64,000 bases of DNA from JBKBRC01 sp046292345. GTDB taxonomy: Bacteria; Bacteroidota; Rhodothermia; Rhodothermales; Rubricoccaceae. Below, piece by piece: positions 18,431-25,684 of the stretch. The notes beneath the pieces were generated by a model. The model did no database searches and was not told where the DNA came from. It saw only the letters and a list, made by a program, of their open reading frames with translations. The translations under genes were made by a program, and so were the position numbers. Every line of letters begins with the position of its first letter. Within the stretch, counting starts at the first letter, position 1. The stretch covers positions 1 to 64,000 of the forward strand of contig JBKBRC010000012.1 in the NCBI GenBank assembly GCA_046292345.1. The letters run 5' to 3'.

Positions 18431-20347
18431 ATGAACCGCCTCTTCCGCCCCCGCCTTTCCCGCCGGCCCGTCTCGTGGGCCGCGCTGGGTCTCGTCGCAC
18501 CGGCTCTCTGGCTGGCGGGCTGCGCAACGTCGCGCGCCCCCGAGCCGGCTCCGGCCGCCCGCACCGAGGCGGCGCCGGCGGGCGCGGCGCCGGCGGGCGC
18601 GGCGCCGGCGGGTGTCGTGGCCTCGAGCGCCGTCACGCCGCGCCTCGGCCTGGCCGCCAGCATGCCCGACCCGGACGATGCGCTGGAACCCTTCGGTACG
18701 GCGGCCGAGGCCTCGGCCGCTGAGGGCGACGCCCGGTCGGCATCGGGGGCGTTCATGGCCGGGGCGTCCTACAGCGGGCGCACGTATCCCGAGCAGACTG
18801 CCTCGGGCGGCGCCCGCTACGCCGAGCCGCTCGACCCGAGCGAGGTGACGGTTGCGCGCTACTACTACGGCGACGACGCCTACTTCTTCGACGACGAGAT
18901 CGACTACGCCTACTACGACGACGAGTATGTGCTCGGCGGCTACGCGGCCAGCTACTACCGCTACGGCTGGGCGCGCTACCGCCCGTCGTTCTACACCTTC
19001 TACCGACCGTACCGCGTCTGGCGTCCGTACGTGCGGTTTGGCTGGTATGCCTCGCCGCGTCCCTGGGCACCATTCTACCGGCCGTACCACGCGGTCGCGT
19101 TCTACTACGATCCGTTCTACTACGACCCCTTCTTCTACCCGGCACTTACGGTGTCGTGGGGCTGGGGCGGCTACTGGGGCGGTTACTGGGACGGCTACCA
19201 CGACGGCTTCTTCGCGGGCAGCTTCTACTCGCCGGTTTACGGTAGGCCTTACTACGGCTACGGCCGCTCGTACTACGGCCGCGGCTACTACCACGACCGC
19301 TTTGCCGTGCCCATCCTGGGCCGCGACGACGGGCAGCGCGGGCGCGTATTCGGCGTCTCAGGCGCGCGCGACGGCATCGCCGGCACGGCCACGCCGGTCC
19401 GTGGCACGCGCACCAGCGAGCGCGGTCTTGGGCTGTCGGTCCCCATGCCCTCTACGGGCGACATCGTGCGGACGGGCCGCGCGCCGCAGACCACGCCCGC
19501 GATGGGAACGGCGACAACTGGCACGCGCGCAGCTGACCGCGGCGTGGCGGCTCGCCCGGCTGAGCGGATGGGCCGCGAGGCTGGTCGCGAAGCGCTGAAC
19601 GTGCCCGCTCGCACCCCCGAGGCCGCGCCGCAGGCGGGTCGCACAGGCCGCACGGCCGGGACTACAGGTCGCGAGCCCGCCGGCCGCGAAGCCTCCGGCC
19701 GCACGCCCGCAGCGACGGGGCGCACGGTGGAACACGGAACGTCGCGCGCTGGCACGCCCGAGGCGCCGCGCCGCGCGCCTGTTCCGCAGGCAACCCCTCG
19801 TACCGACGAACGCGCCGGAGCGTCGCGCGAGGCGGCGCTGCGCCGGGCCGAGGAAGCGCGCCGGGCCGCGCAGCAGCGCGAGGAGGCGCAGCGCCGCTTC
19901 GAGGCGCAGCGCGAGGAGGCGCAGCGCCGCTTCGAGGCGCAGCGTCAGGCGGAGCAGGAGCGCCGCCGCGAGCTGCAGCAGCGCGAGATGGAGCGCGAGG
20001 CGCAGCGCCGCCTTGAGGCGCGCCAGCGCGAGACGCAGCGTCAGGCGGAGCAGGAGCGCCGCCGCGAGCCGCAGCAGCGCGAGTCGCCGCCGGCGCGCAC
20101 GGAAAGCCGCCCGGCGCCGCGGCAGGATACTCGCTCGGCGCCGCCGGCGCGCTCAGAGGCCCGCTCGGCGCCCCCTGCCCGGTCCGACGCCCGGTCCGAC
20201 GCCCGGTCCGACGCCCGGTCCGACGCCCGGTCCGACGCCCGGTCCGACGCCCGGTCCGACGCCCGGTCCGACGCCCGGTCCGACGGGCGGACTTCGGGCG
20301 GGAGAGGCTCGTCGGAGGGGGGTGCTCGGAGCGGGCGCGGGGGTTGA
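18431..20347 (+). CDS. Tyrosine-rich lipoprotein with repetitive charged tail
   Basis: A 638-residue protein. The ATG at 18431 gives a signal peptide and lipobox LAGC. Residues about 35-60 contain three APAGA repeats. Residues about 135-300 are extraordinarily rich in Tyr, Trp, Phe, Gly and Asp (for example YYDPFYYDPFFYP and GGYWGGYWDGYHDG), like an adhesive or beta-rich surface segment. Residues about 300-460 are Gly/Arg/Thr-rich. Residues about 460-560 form a Glu/Arg/Gln-rich helix (EEAQRRFEAQR repeats), and the end is a run of RSDA repeats. No enzymatic motif is seen. It is probably an outer-membrane-anchored structural protein. The repeats suggest length variation between strains. Confidence 0.7.
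   Translation: MNRLFRPRLSRRPVSWAALGLVAPALWLAGCATSRAPEPAPAARTEAAPAGAAPAGAAPAGVVASSAVTPRLGLAASMPDPDDALEPFGTAAEASAAEGDARSASGAFMAGASYSGRTYPEQTASGGARYAEPLDPSEVTVARYYYGDDAYFFDDEIDYAYYDDEYVLGGYAASYYRYGWARYRPSFYTFYRPYRVWRPYVRFGWYASPRPWAPFYRPYHAVAFYYDPFYYDPFFYPALTVSWGWGGYWGGYWDGYHDGFFAGSFYSPVYGRPYYGYGRSYYGRGYYHDRFAVPILGRDDGQRGRVFGVSGARDGIAGTATPVRGTRTSERGLGLSVPMPSTGDIVRTGRAPQTTPAMGTATTGTRAADRGVAARPAERMGREAGREALNVPARTPEAAPQAGRTGRTAGTTGREPAGREASGRTPAATGRTVEHGTSRAGTPEAPRRAPVPQATPRTDERAGASREAALRRAEEARRAAQQREEAQRRFEAQREEAQRRFEAQRQAEQERRRELQQREMEREAQRRLEARQRETQRQAEQERRREPQQRESPPARTESRPAPRQDTRSAPPARSEARSAPPARSDARSDARSDARSDARSDARSDARSDARSDARSDGRTSGGRGSSEGGARSGRGG
18571..18615 (+). repeat. 15-bp tandem repeat x3 (coding)
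   Basis: Two exact copies of GGCGCCGGCGGGCGC and one variant, encoding APAGA repeats after the lipobox of the tyrosine-rich lipoprotein. Confidence 0.92.
20181..20285 (+). repeat. 12-bp tandem repeat, about 8.7 copies (coding)
   Basis: Nearly nine perfect copies of GGTCCGACGCCC, encoding the (RSDA)n tail of the tyrosine-rich lipoprotein. The perfect identity indicates recent expansion. Confidence 0.97.
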
Positions 20348-20378
20348 CGCGTCTCCGGGGGTGTCTCCTCATCTCTCC

Positions 20379-20408
20379 GGGGCCTGCCGCATGCCAGCGG
20401 CGGGCCCC
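20379..20408. terminator. Hairpin between convergent genes
   Basis: Stem GGGGCCTGCCGC (20379-20390) pairs with GCGGCGGGCCCC (20397-20408), 12 bp including one G-T pair, with a 6-nt loop. It lies between the tyrosine-rich lipoprotein gene and the convergent membrane protein gene. Confidence 0.55.
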
Positions 20409-20434
20409 TCTGCTTGCGACGAGGTGCGGCGGGG

Positions 20435-22015
20435 TTACGGCGCAGGGTGCGTCGCAGGGTGCGTCTCAGGCTGCCCAGCGTTCGCAGAGGCCCGGTGCGC
20501 AGGCGCCTGCGCCGAGACGAGCGCGCCCGCCGCAGCGCAGGCTCCGAACGCGAGCGCGATGACGAGCGCCGCCCGTGCCGGCGACCCGAACGCCGCGTAC
20601 TGCACGAGCAGCGCGAGCGCGCCTATCGGCACCGAGAGCAGCAGCGGGACCACATGCGCCGAGGCGCTGAAGCGGTCCGGGCGTTGCGAAAAGGGCGGCG
20701 CGGCGGCGAGCATCGCCCGCGCGCGCGCGACCGAGACCGAAACGGCGAGCCAGAACAGCGCGTGCAGGACGGCATCGGCTGCGGGCATCAGGAAGAGCAG
20801 CCCGGCCGCGAAGAGCCCGTGCACGGGCACGAGCACGCGCCATACGAGCGCCTGCTCGGCGCCGAGCCAGAGCAGGCGCGGCCGGGCATTCGGGAGCACG
20901 CCGAAGACCCACGACGCCTCGGCATGGTCGGCGTGCTGCAGCGTCTGCACGAGCGTCTGCACGCAGAACACGAGCACGATCAGCACCGAGAGGTGGAGCT
21001 GCGTGGCTGGATCGGTGAGTACCGAGGCCGGGCCATACACGAAGAGGCTGCCCAGCCCGCCCGTGAGCCAGGCCAGGGCGACGAAGCCCAGTGGCAGCAA
21101 CGCGACCGGCCACAGTCGTCCGCGCACGATGCGGTCGGCGGCAAAGGCCGCCACGGCCAGCCCGTAGGCGGCGCGCGGCGCGCCCGCAGGTACGAGCAGG
21201 CGCTCGGCGCGTGTCATCCCTGCACGCCTTTCCCCCGGGGGCGGGCCCGCCCCGAGAGCACCGAGCAGGCGGAAGTAGCGCGTAGGGAAGTAGAAGACGA
21301 ACAGCGCGAGCATCGCGCCGGCCGAGAGCCCGAGGGCGCAAAGCCCGGGCGTAAGCCGTGCGGCACGCGCGTCGGCCAGCCAGGCGGCCGGCCACCACGA
21401 CGCGCTGCCCGAGGCGACCGCGCCCTCAGGCTGCATCCCGATCCACTGGTAGCCGAGCACGAGCAGGCCCACAAGCAGGCCGCGTGCAAGCGCGAGCGTC
21501 AGGCGCAGCGCGCGGCCAGGCAGGTGCAGTGTGAGCAGCCACACGGCCGCGAGCGCGAGCGAGGCCGTCCACACGACGGCCACGGCCACGAGCCCGCCTA
21601 CGAGCAGGCCCTCGGCCGGGCCGTGATGCCATGCCATAAGGGCCGCCACGGGACCGCCGACGCCCACGCCCATGAGTGCGAGGTAGACGGCGACACCGGC
21701 GAGGCGCGCCGCATAGTGCGTTCGCTCCGTGGCCGGCAGCGTGGTCAGCCACGCATTCTCGCGCGGACGCCCCATAAGCTCGTCGTACGACCCGACGACG
21801 CCGAACGCGGCCAGCACGAGCGCGAACGAGCCGGCCACGAACAGCGCACGCTCGGGGGCGGCTGCACCCAGCGAGGCCGCGAGCACGGCGCCCGAGAAGC
21901 CGTACGCGAGCGCCGTCAGGGCCAGCTTCGAGACGCCCGAGCGTCCGGCGCGTCCGAGCCGGAGGTCGGCGCGGAGCTGAGCGGACGCAAGCAGGCGGGC
22001 GGCGCGGAGGCTCAC
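20435..22015 (-). CDS. Polytopic membrane protein, ABC-2-permease-like
   Basis: About 526 residues with 12 or more hydrophobic segments. The GTG at 22015 is chosen because it lies 29 bp after the mltG stop codon; the frame is open further, but an earlier start would overlap mltG. A loop after the first pair of helices (GRPRENAWLTTLPATERTHY, about residues 80-99) resembles the 'W..LP.s..e' loop of ABC-2-type export permeases, and the overall helix/loop plan is compatible with that. No ATPase gene is adjacent, so the assignment is tentative. It probably shares a transcript with mltG. Confidence 0.6.
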   Translation of the reverse strand: MSLRAARLLASAQLRADLRLGRAGRSGVSKLALTALAYGFSGAVLAASLGAAAPERALFVAGSFALVLAAFGVVGSYDELMGRPRENAWLTTLPATERTHYAARLAGVAVYLALMGVGVGGPVAALMAWHHGPAEGLLVGGLVAVAVVWTASLALAAVWLLTLHLPGRALRLTLALARGLLVGLLVLGYQWIGMQPEGAVASGSASWWPAAWLADARAARLTPGLCALGLSAGAMLALFVFYFPTRYFRLLGALGAGPPPGERRAGMTRAERLLVPAGAPRAAYGLAVAAFAADRIVRGRLWPVALLPLGFVALAWLTGGLGSLFVYGPASVLTDPATQLHLSVLIVLVFCVQTLVQTLQHADHAEASWVFGVLPNARPRLLWLGAEQALVWRVLVPVHGLFAAGLLFLMPAADAVLHALFWLAVSVSVARARAMLAAAPPFSQRPDRFSASAHVVPLLLSVPIGALALLVQYAAFGSPARAALVIALAFGACAAAGALVSAQAPAHRASANAGQPETHPATHPAP

Positions 22016-22044
22016 GGAGGAGGCGCGGAAGCGCAGACGTGGGG

Positions 22045-23133
22045 CTAGTTGGTGGCCGGGGCGGCTTGCGCGGCGGCGCGCTCGCGCTCCTCGCGGATGC
22101 GCACCTGCTCGGAGAGCCAGCGGCTCCACTCGGCCGCGGCGCGGTTGTGTTCGGCGAGTGTCCGGGTAAACGTGTGCCCGCCGGTCCCGTTCGCGACGAA
22201 GAACAGGTAGTCGTGCCCCTCGTCGTTGAGCACGGCATCGATGGACGACTCGGAGGGGTTCGTGATCGGCCCCGGCGGCAGCCCGTCGATCAGGTACGTG
22301 TTGTAGGGCGAGGGGAACTGGTAGTCGCGCAGGAACAGGCGGCGCATGGGCTGCCCGTCTGCTTGCATGAGAGCGTACTGCACCGTGGGGTCCGCCTGGA
22401 GGCGCATGCGACCCGCGGGCGTGCGCCCGAGCAGCCGGTTGAGGTAGACGCCTGCCACGCGGGGGCGCTCCTCAGGCAGGCGCGCCTCCCACTCGACGAT
22501 CGAAGCCAGCGTGAGGACCTCGTCGGGCGTGAGCCCGAGCTGCTCGGCGCGCGCGCGCCGCTCGTCGGTCCAGAAGCGCTCGTACCAGGCGTGGATGCGC
22601 GTGATGGCGCGCCGCGCGTCGGTCGTCCAGAGGATGTCGTAGGTGTTGGCGCGCATCCGACCGAAGAGGTGCGCCGTGTCCGTGCCGAGCTCGCGCGCGA
22701 GCGCCTCGTCGCTGAAGGCGGCCAGGATCTCGGTCGAGTCGGCGCCGAGCTGCCGCGCCAGCGTGCCGGCGACGGTCTGCGGGCGCGAGCCGGCCGGGAT
22801 GGTGATCCGGATGGGGTCTTGCAGGCCCTTGCGGATCTTGTCCAGCATGGCCCAGTTGCTCATGCCGGGCGCGATGACGTAGTGCCCGGTCTTGACCTGG
22901 TCGCCCCAGCCGGTGAGGCGGCCGAAGAGGCGCATCGAGGTGGCCGAAGCCAGCCCGCCGCTGCTCTCGAGCGAGTCGATGGCGGCCTCGAACGTGGTGC
23001 CCGGTGGCAGACGCACGCCGCGGTGCGGGTCTGAGCCGGAGGTGTTGGGCAGAAACGCGAGCCACGCGCCTGCCCCTGCGAGGGCGAGCAGTGCAAGCGC
23101 GAGCGCGACGAAGAAACCCTTGGAGCGAAGCAT
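22045..23133 (-). CDS. mltG: Endolytic murein transglycosylase MltG (YceG-like)
   Basis: A 362-residue inner-membrane enzyme that cleaves nascent peptidoglycan glycan strands and helps set their length. It has one N-terminal transmembrane helix (about 7-28) and a LysM-like region. The YceG catalytic domain includes LTLASIVEWEA (about 207-217, catalytic Glu in this motif), RVAGVYLNRL, MRLQADPTVQYAL, the SPYNTYLIDGLPPGPITNP motif and DYLFFVANGTGGHTF. Length and motif order match the family. The start is an ATG. The membrane protein gene at 20435-22015 follows on the same strand, and queF lies 139 bp upstream on the same strand. Confidence 0.95.
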   Translation of the reverse strand: MLRSKGFFVALALALLALAGAGAWLAFLPNTSGSDPHRGVRLPPGTTFEAAIDSLESSGGLASATSMRLFGRLTGWGDQVKTGHYVIAPGMSNWAMLDKIRKGLQDPIRITIPAGSRPQTVAGTLARQLGADSTEILAAFSDEALARELGTDTAHLFGRMRANTYDILWTTDARRAITRIHAWYERFWTDERRARAEQLGLTPDEVLTLASIVEWEARLPEERPRVAGVYLNRLLGRTPAGRMRLQADPTVQYALMQADGQPMRRLFLRDYQFPSPYNTYLIDGLPPGPITNPSESSIDAVLNDEGHDYLFFVANGTGGHTFTRTLAEHNRAAAEWSRWLSEQVRIREERERAAAQAAPATN

Positions 23134-23272
23134 GGAATACGGAAAGGTCAGAAGCGGGCCACGCAGCCGGCGGGCCGCAATGATGCAGAGATATGTCTGT
23201 GCGGTGTGTCGCCGGACGCAGGCGGAGGTCGCTCGTGTACCCGGCCACCGGACGCCCGGAGACGGCCGCCGG

Positions 23273-23827
23273 CTACTGCGCGCGGCTATCGACCGAGCAC
23301 GTGGTGTGGATGCCGCCCCGTACGTTGTAGACGGTCGTCACGACGAGGTAGTCCGGGTCTTCGAGGTGGCGCATCAGGTCTTCGAAGAGGAGCGCCGTGA
23401 TGTCTTCTTGCGCCGCGCCGACGTGCCGGTAAGACCCGAGGTAGTACTTGAGGCTCTTGAGCTCGAGCAGCCACGTACCCGGCACGTACTCGATGCGGAC
23501 CGTCCCGAAGTCGGGCAGCCCGGAGAACGGGCAGAGCGCCGTGAACTCGTCCGTGCGGTACTCGACGACCTGCCGCGCCGCGTGCTCGTACGGCATGCGG
23601 TGGATCTCCCGCTGCCGCGCTTCGGGCGGCAGGAACAGCGCCACGCGCCCCTCCGGGCGGATGCCGTAGCGGGCCATGTGCGCCAGCGAGGCACGCGTGT
23701 GCGCAAGCGCCTCTGCCTGGAACGCCGCCAGGGCGTCCTCGGCGGTGTCCGGCAGGGCGGTTTCGTGCGGCGCTGCCTCGCGCGGCGGGGCGGGGGACGG
23801 CTCGGACGTGAGGCGGGTCTCGGACAT
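23273..23827 (-). CDS. queF: NADPH-dependent 7-cyano-7-deazaguanine reductase
   Basis: A 184-residue enzyme that reduces preQ0 to preQ1 in queuosine biosynthesis. The core has the catalytic Cys99 in EFTALCPFSGLPDFG, Asp106, and the family signature ELKSLKYYLGSYRHVGAAQE. This is the single-domain (YkvM-like) type, here with an extra N-terminal stretch of about 65 residues that includes a helical segment (AEALAHTRASLAHMARYG). It is divergent from queC-queE, 220 bp away, so three preQ1 genes cluster around one intergenic region. Confidence 0.95.
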   Translation of the reverse strand: MSETRLTSEPSPAPPREAAPHETALPDTAEDALAAFQAEALAHTRASLAHMARYGIRPEGRVALFLPPEARQREIHRMPYEHAARQVVEYRTDEFTALCPFSGLPDFGTVRIEYVPGTWLLELKSLKYYLGSYRHVGAAQEDITALLFEDLMRHLEDPDYLVVTTVYNVRGGIHTTCSVDSRAQ

Positions 23828-23907
23828 GGAACAGGAGCGTTACATCGGCGCGGAGGATACAACGCAGTCCCCCGGCCGTCGCGGACGCCCCCGGCGCGTT
23901 CTTCGCC

Positions 23908-23949
23908 AAAACGTTCCTCTCGCCGAAGAAAACGTTCCTCTCGCCGAAG
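23908..23949 (+). repeat. 21-bp direct repeat between queF and queC
   Basis: Two perfect adjacent copies of a 21-bp unit beginning AAAACGTTCCTC and ending CGCCGAAG. It is relatively AT-rich and sits in the middle of the divergent promoter region of queF and queC, about 80 bp from the queF start and 98 bp from the queC start. It could be a slippage product or a binding site for a regulator. Confidence 0.92.
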
Positions 23950-24047
23950 AGCGTGCTCGCGCAGGCCCGACGGTCGTCCTCGTGCGTGTTTCAACCCCGA
24001 CCCGCCACCGGCGCCCGATCTTGCCGGCCCACCCTCTCGCCTCGGCC

Positions 24048-24779
24048 ATGGACCGCCCCGCGCTCGTGCTCTTCTCCGGCGGACAGGACTCGACGACGTG
24101 CCTGTTCTGGGCGCTCGCGCCCGCGCCGCTCGGCGGCGGCTTCGCCCACGTCGAGGCGATCGCGTTCGACTACGGGCAGCGCCACGCGGTCGAGCTCGAG
24201 CAGGCGCGCGCCATCGCCGAGGCGGCCGGCGTGCCGCTCGCCGTCCGGTCGCTGCGCGGCCTCCTCGGCGCGAGCGCGCTCACCGCGCCCGACCGGCCCG
24301 GGGAGAGGCCGCCCGACGTGGCCGCGCCGCACGCGCTCGCGCCAGACCTCCCGGCCGCCTTCGTGCCCGGGCGCAACGCGCTCTTCCTGGCTGCGGCCGC
24401 TTCGCACGCCTTCGCCCGCGGCATCCACGACGTCGTAGGCGGCATGTGCCAGGCCGACTACTCGGGCTACCCCGATTGCCGCCTCGCCTTCGTCGAGGCG
24501 ATGCAGCACGCGCTCGCGCTCGCGCTCGACGCGCCGCTACGCCTTCACACGCCGCTGATGCACCGCACCAAGGCCGAGACCTGGAAGCTCGCCGCCGACC
24601 TCGGCGTCGTGCGCGGTGTCAACGTCCTCGAGGCCGTACGCGAGATGAGCCACACCGACTACTACGGCCGCCGCGACGAGCGCCACGCATGGGGCTACGG
24701 CCGCCTCGACAACCCGGCCTCGGTGCTGCGCGCGCGCGGCTACGAGGAGGCCCGCGAAAAGGGCTGGCTCGACGCATGA
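24048..24779 (+). CDS. queC: 7-cyano-7-deazaguanine synthase, zinc site missing
   Basis: A 243-residue protein that would convert CDG to preQ0 using ATP and ammonia. It has the PP-loop SGGQDSTTCL (about 10-19), FDYGQRHAVEL, FVPGRNALFLAAAASHA, and the HTPLMHRTKAETWKLA stretch. The C-terminal segment keeps the QueC framework HT-x-Y-x-G, WGYG, PA, LRARGY, but all four zinc-binding cysteines are replaced: Asp204, Arg219, Asn222 and Ser225. The queE ATG overlaps its stop codon. The in-operon context argues for a working enzyme, so structural compensation is inferred. A QueC-like protein with another substrate is the alternative. Confidence 0.88.
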   Translation: MDRPALVLFSGGQDSTTCLFWALAPAPLGGGFAHVEAIAFDYGQRHAVELEQARAIAEAAGVPLAVRSLRGLLGASALTAPDRPGERPPDVAAPHALAPDLPAAFVPGRNALFLAAAASHAFARGIHDVVGGMCQADYSGYPDCRLAFVEAMQHALALALDAPLRLHTPLMHRTKAETWKLAADLGVVRGVNVLEAVREMSHTDYYGRRDERHAWGYGRLDNPASVLRARGYEEAREKGWLDA

Positions 24780-25555
24780 CCGCTCCTGACGCGCACGCGG
24801 CCCTCGCCCCCCCGACGGCCGATCCGACGGCCGAGACCCGGCTCGGCGACCGACTGCCCGACTCGCCTCCCGGCGGCCGGCGCTATGCCGTACGCGCCGT
24901 CTGGCGCACGCTTCAGGGCGAGGGCTTCTGGGCCGGCCGGCCGGCCGTGTTCGTGCGCCTGGCCGGCTGCAACCTGTGGACCGGCGAGGCGCCCGACCGC
25001 GCGCGCGACGCCGCGCGCTCCGGCGCCGCCTGCCCGCTCTGGTGCGACACCGACTTCCGCAAAGCCGGCAGCGTGCGCCTCTCGGCCGCCGCGCTCGTGG
25101 CCGAGGTCCTCCGCGTGGGCGGCCCGGTGCGCTTCGTGGTGCTCACGGGCGGCGAGCCGCTCCTCCAGGCCGACGCCGCGCTCGTGGCCGCGCTCCGTGC
25201 CGAAGGATTCTACGTCGCCTGCGAGACCAACGGCACCCGGACGCTCGCCGGCGCCTTCGGGCGCGCTGAGGCCGGGCCGGACTGGGTCGTGTGCAGCCCC
25301 AAGCTCCCCGAAGAGCGCCTGCCGCTCGAGTGCCTCGACGAGCTCAAGCTCGTCGTGCCGGACTACCTGCCCGAGCGCTACGCCGCGCTCGCGGCGCGCC
25401 TCCGGCCGCATCCCGTTGCCGGACAGTTGCGCTGGCTCCAGCCCGAGGATGGCCCCCGCCATGCCGAGGCGGTCGCGCTGGCCGTCGCGCTCGCCCATGC
25501 CGACCCGGCCTGGCGCGTCTCGGTGCAAACCCACAAGGTGCTCGGCGTAGACTGA
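24776..25555 (+). CDS. queE: 7-carboxy-7-deazaguanine synthase (radical SAM)
   Basis: A 259-residue radical SAM enzyme that makes the deazapurine ring (CPH4 to CDG). The start ATGA overlaps the queC stop codon. It has AVWRTLQGEGFWAGRPAVFVRLAGCNLW, split here as GEGFWAGRPAVF and RLAGCNLW, then CPLWCDTDF, the GGEPLLQ motif and SPKLP. The iron-sulfur cysteines are Cys65, Cys86 and Cys90, a CX20CX3C spacing rather than the usual CX14CX2C type seen in the long QueE form. The stop codon lies in a perfect 40-bp palindrome. No queD is present in the window. Confidence 0.92.
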   Translation: MTAPDAHAALAPPTADPTAETRLGDRLPDSPPGGRRYAVRAVWRTLQGEGFWAGRPAVFVRLAGCNLWTGEAPDRARDAARSGAACPLWCDTDFRKAGSVRLSAAALVAEVLRVGGPVRFVVLTGGEPLLQADAALVAALRAEGFYVACETNGTRTLAGAFGRAEAGPDWVVCSPKLPEERLPLECLDELKLVVPDYLPERYAALAARLRPHPVAGQLRWLQPEDGPRHAEAVALAVALAHADPAWRVSVQTHKVLGVD

Positions 25556-25585
25556 GCCGGTAGCGCGCTACCGGCTCAGTCTACG
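25546..25585. terminator. Perfect 40-bp palindrome over the queE stop codon
   Basis: Two 20-base arms, CGTAGACTGAGCCGGTAGCG and its exact reverse complement, with no spacer. It includes the queE TGA (25553-25555). As RNA it would form a very stable hairpin that could end the queCE transcript or protect its 3' end. There is no T-tract. Confidence 0.6.
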
Positions 25586-25684
25586 GACGCCTGCGTAACC
25601 TGGCGAGCGAAACGGGGTACGCCCAGAAGTCGCGCGCGCGGAGGTTTCGCGCGCAACGTGCCCCGCACAATGCCATCTGCTACC

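Noticed and set aside
22016..22129. Longer N-terminus of the membrane protein overlapping mltG
   Set aside because: The extension is an Arg/Pro/Ala-rich shadow of mltG; the GTG at 22015 fits just after the mltG stop codon.
23828..24047. preQ1 riboswitch in the queF-queC intergenic region
   Set aside because: No aptamer-like stem followed by an A-rich tail was found; only the 21-bp direct repeat stands out.
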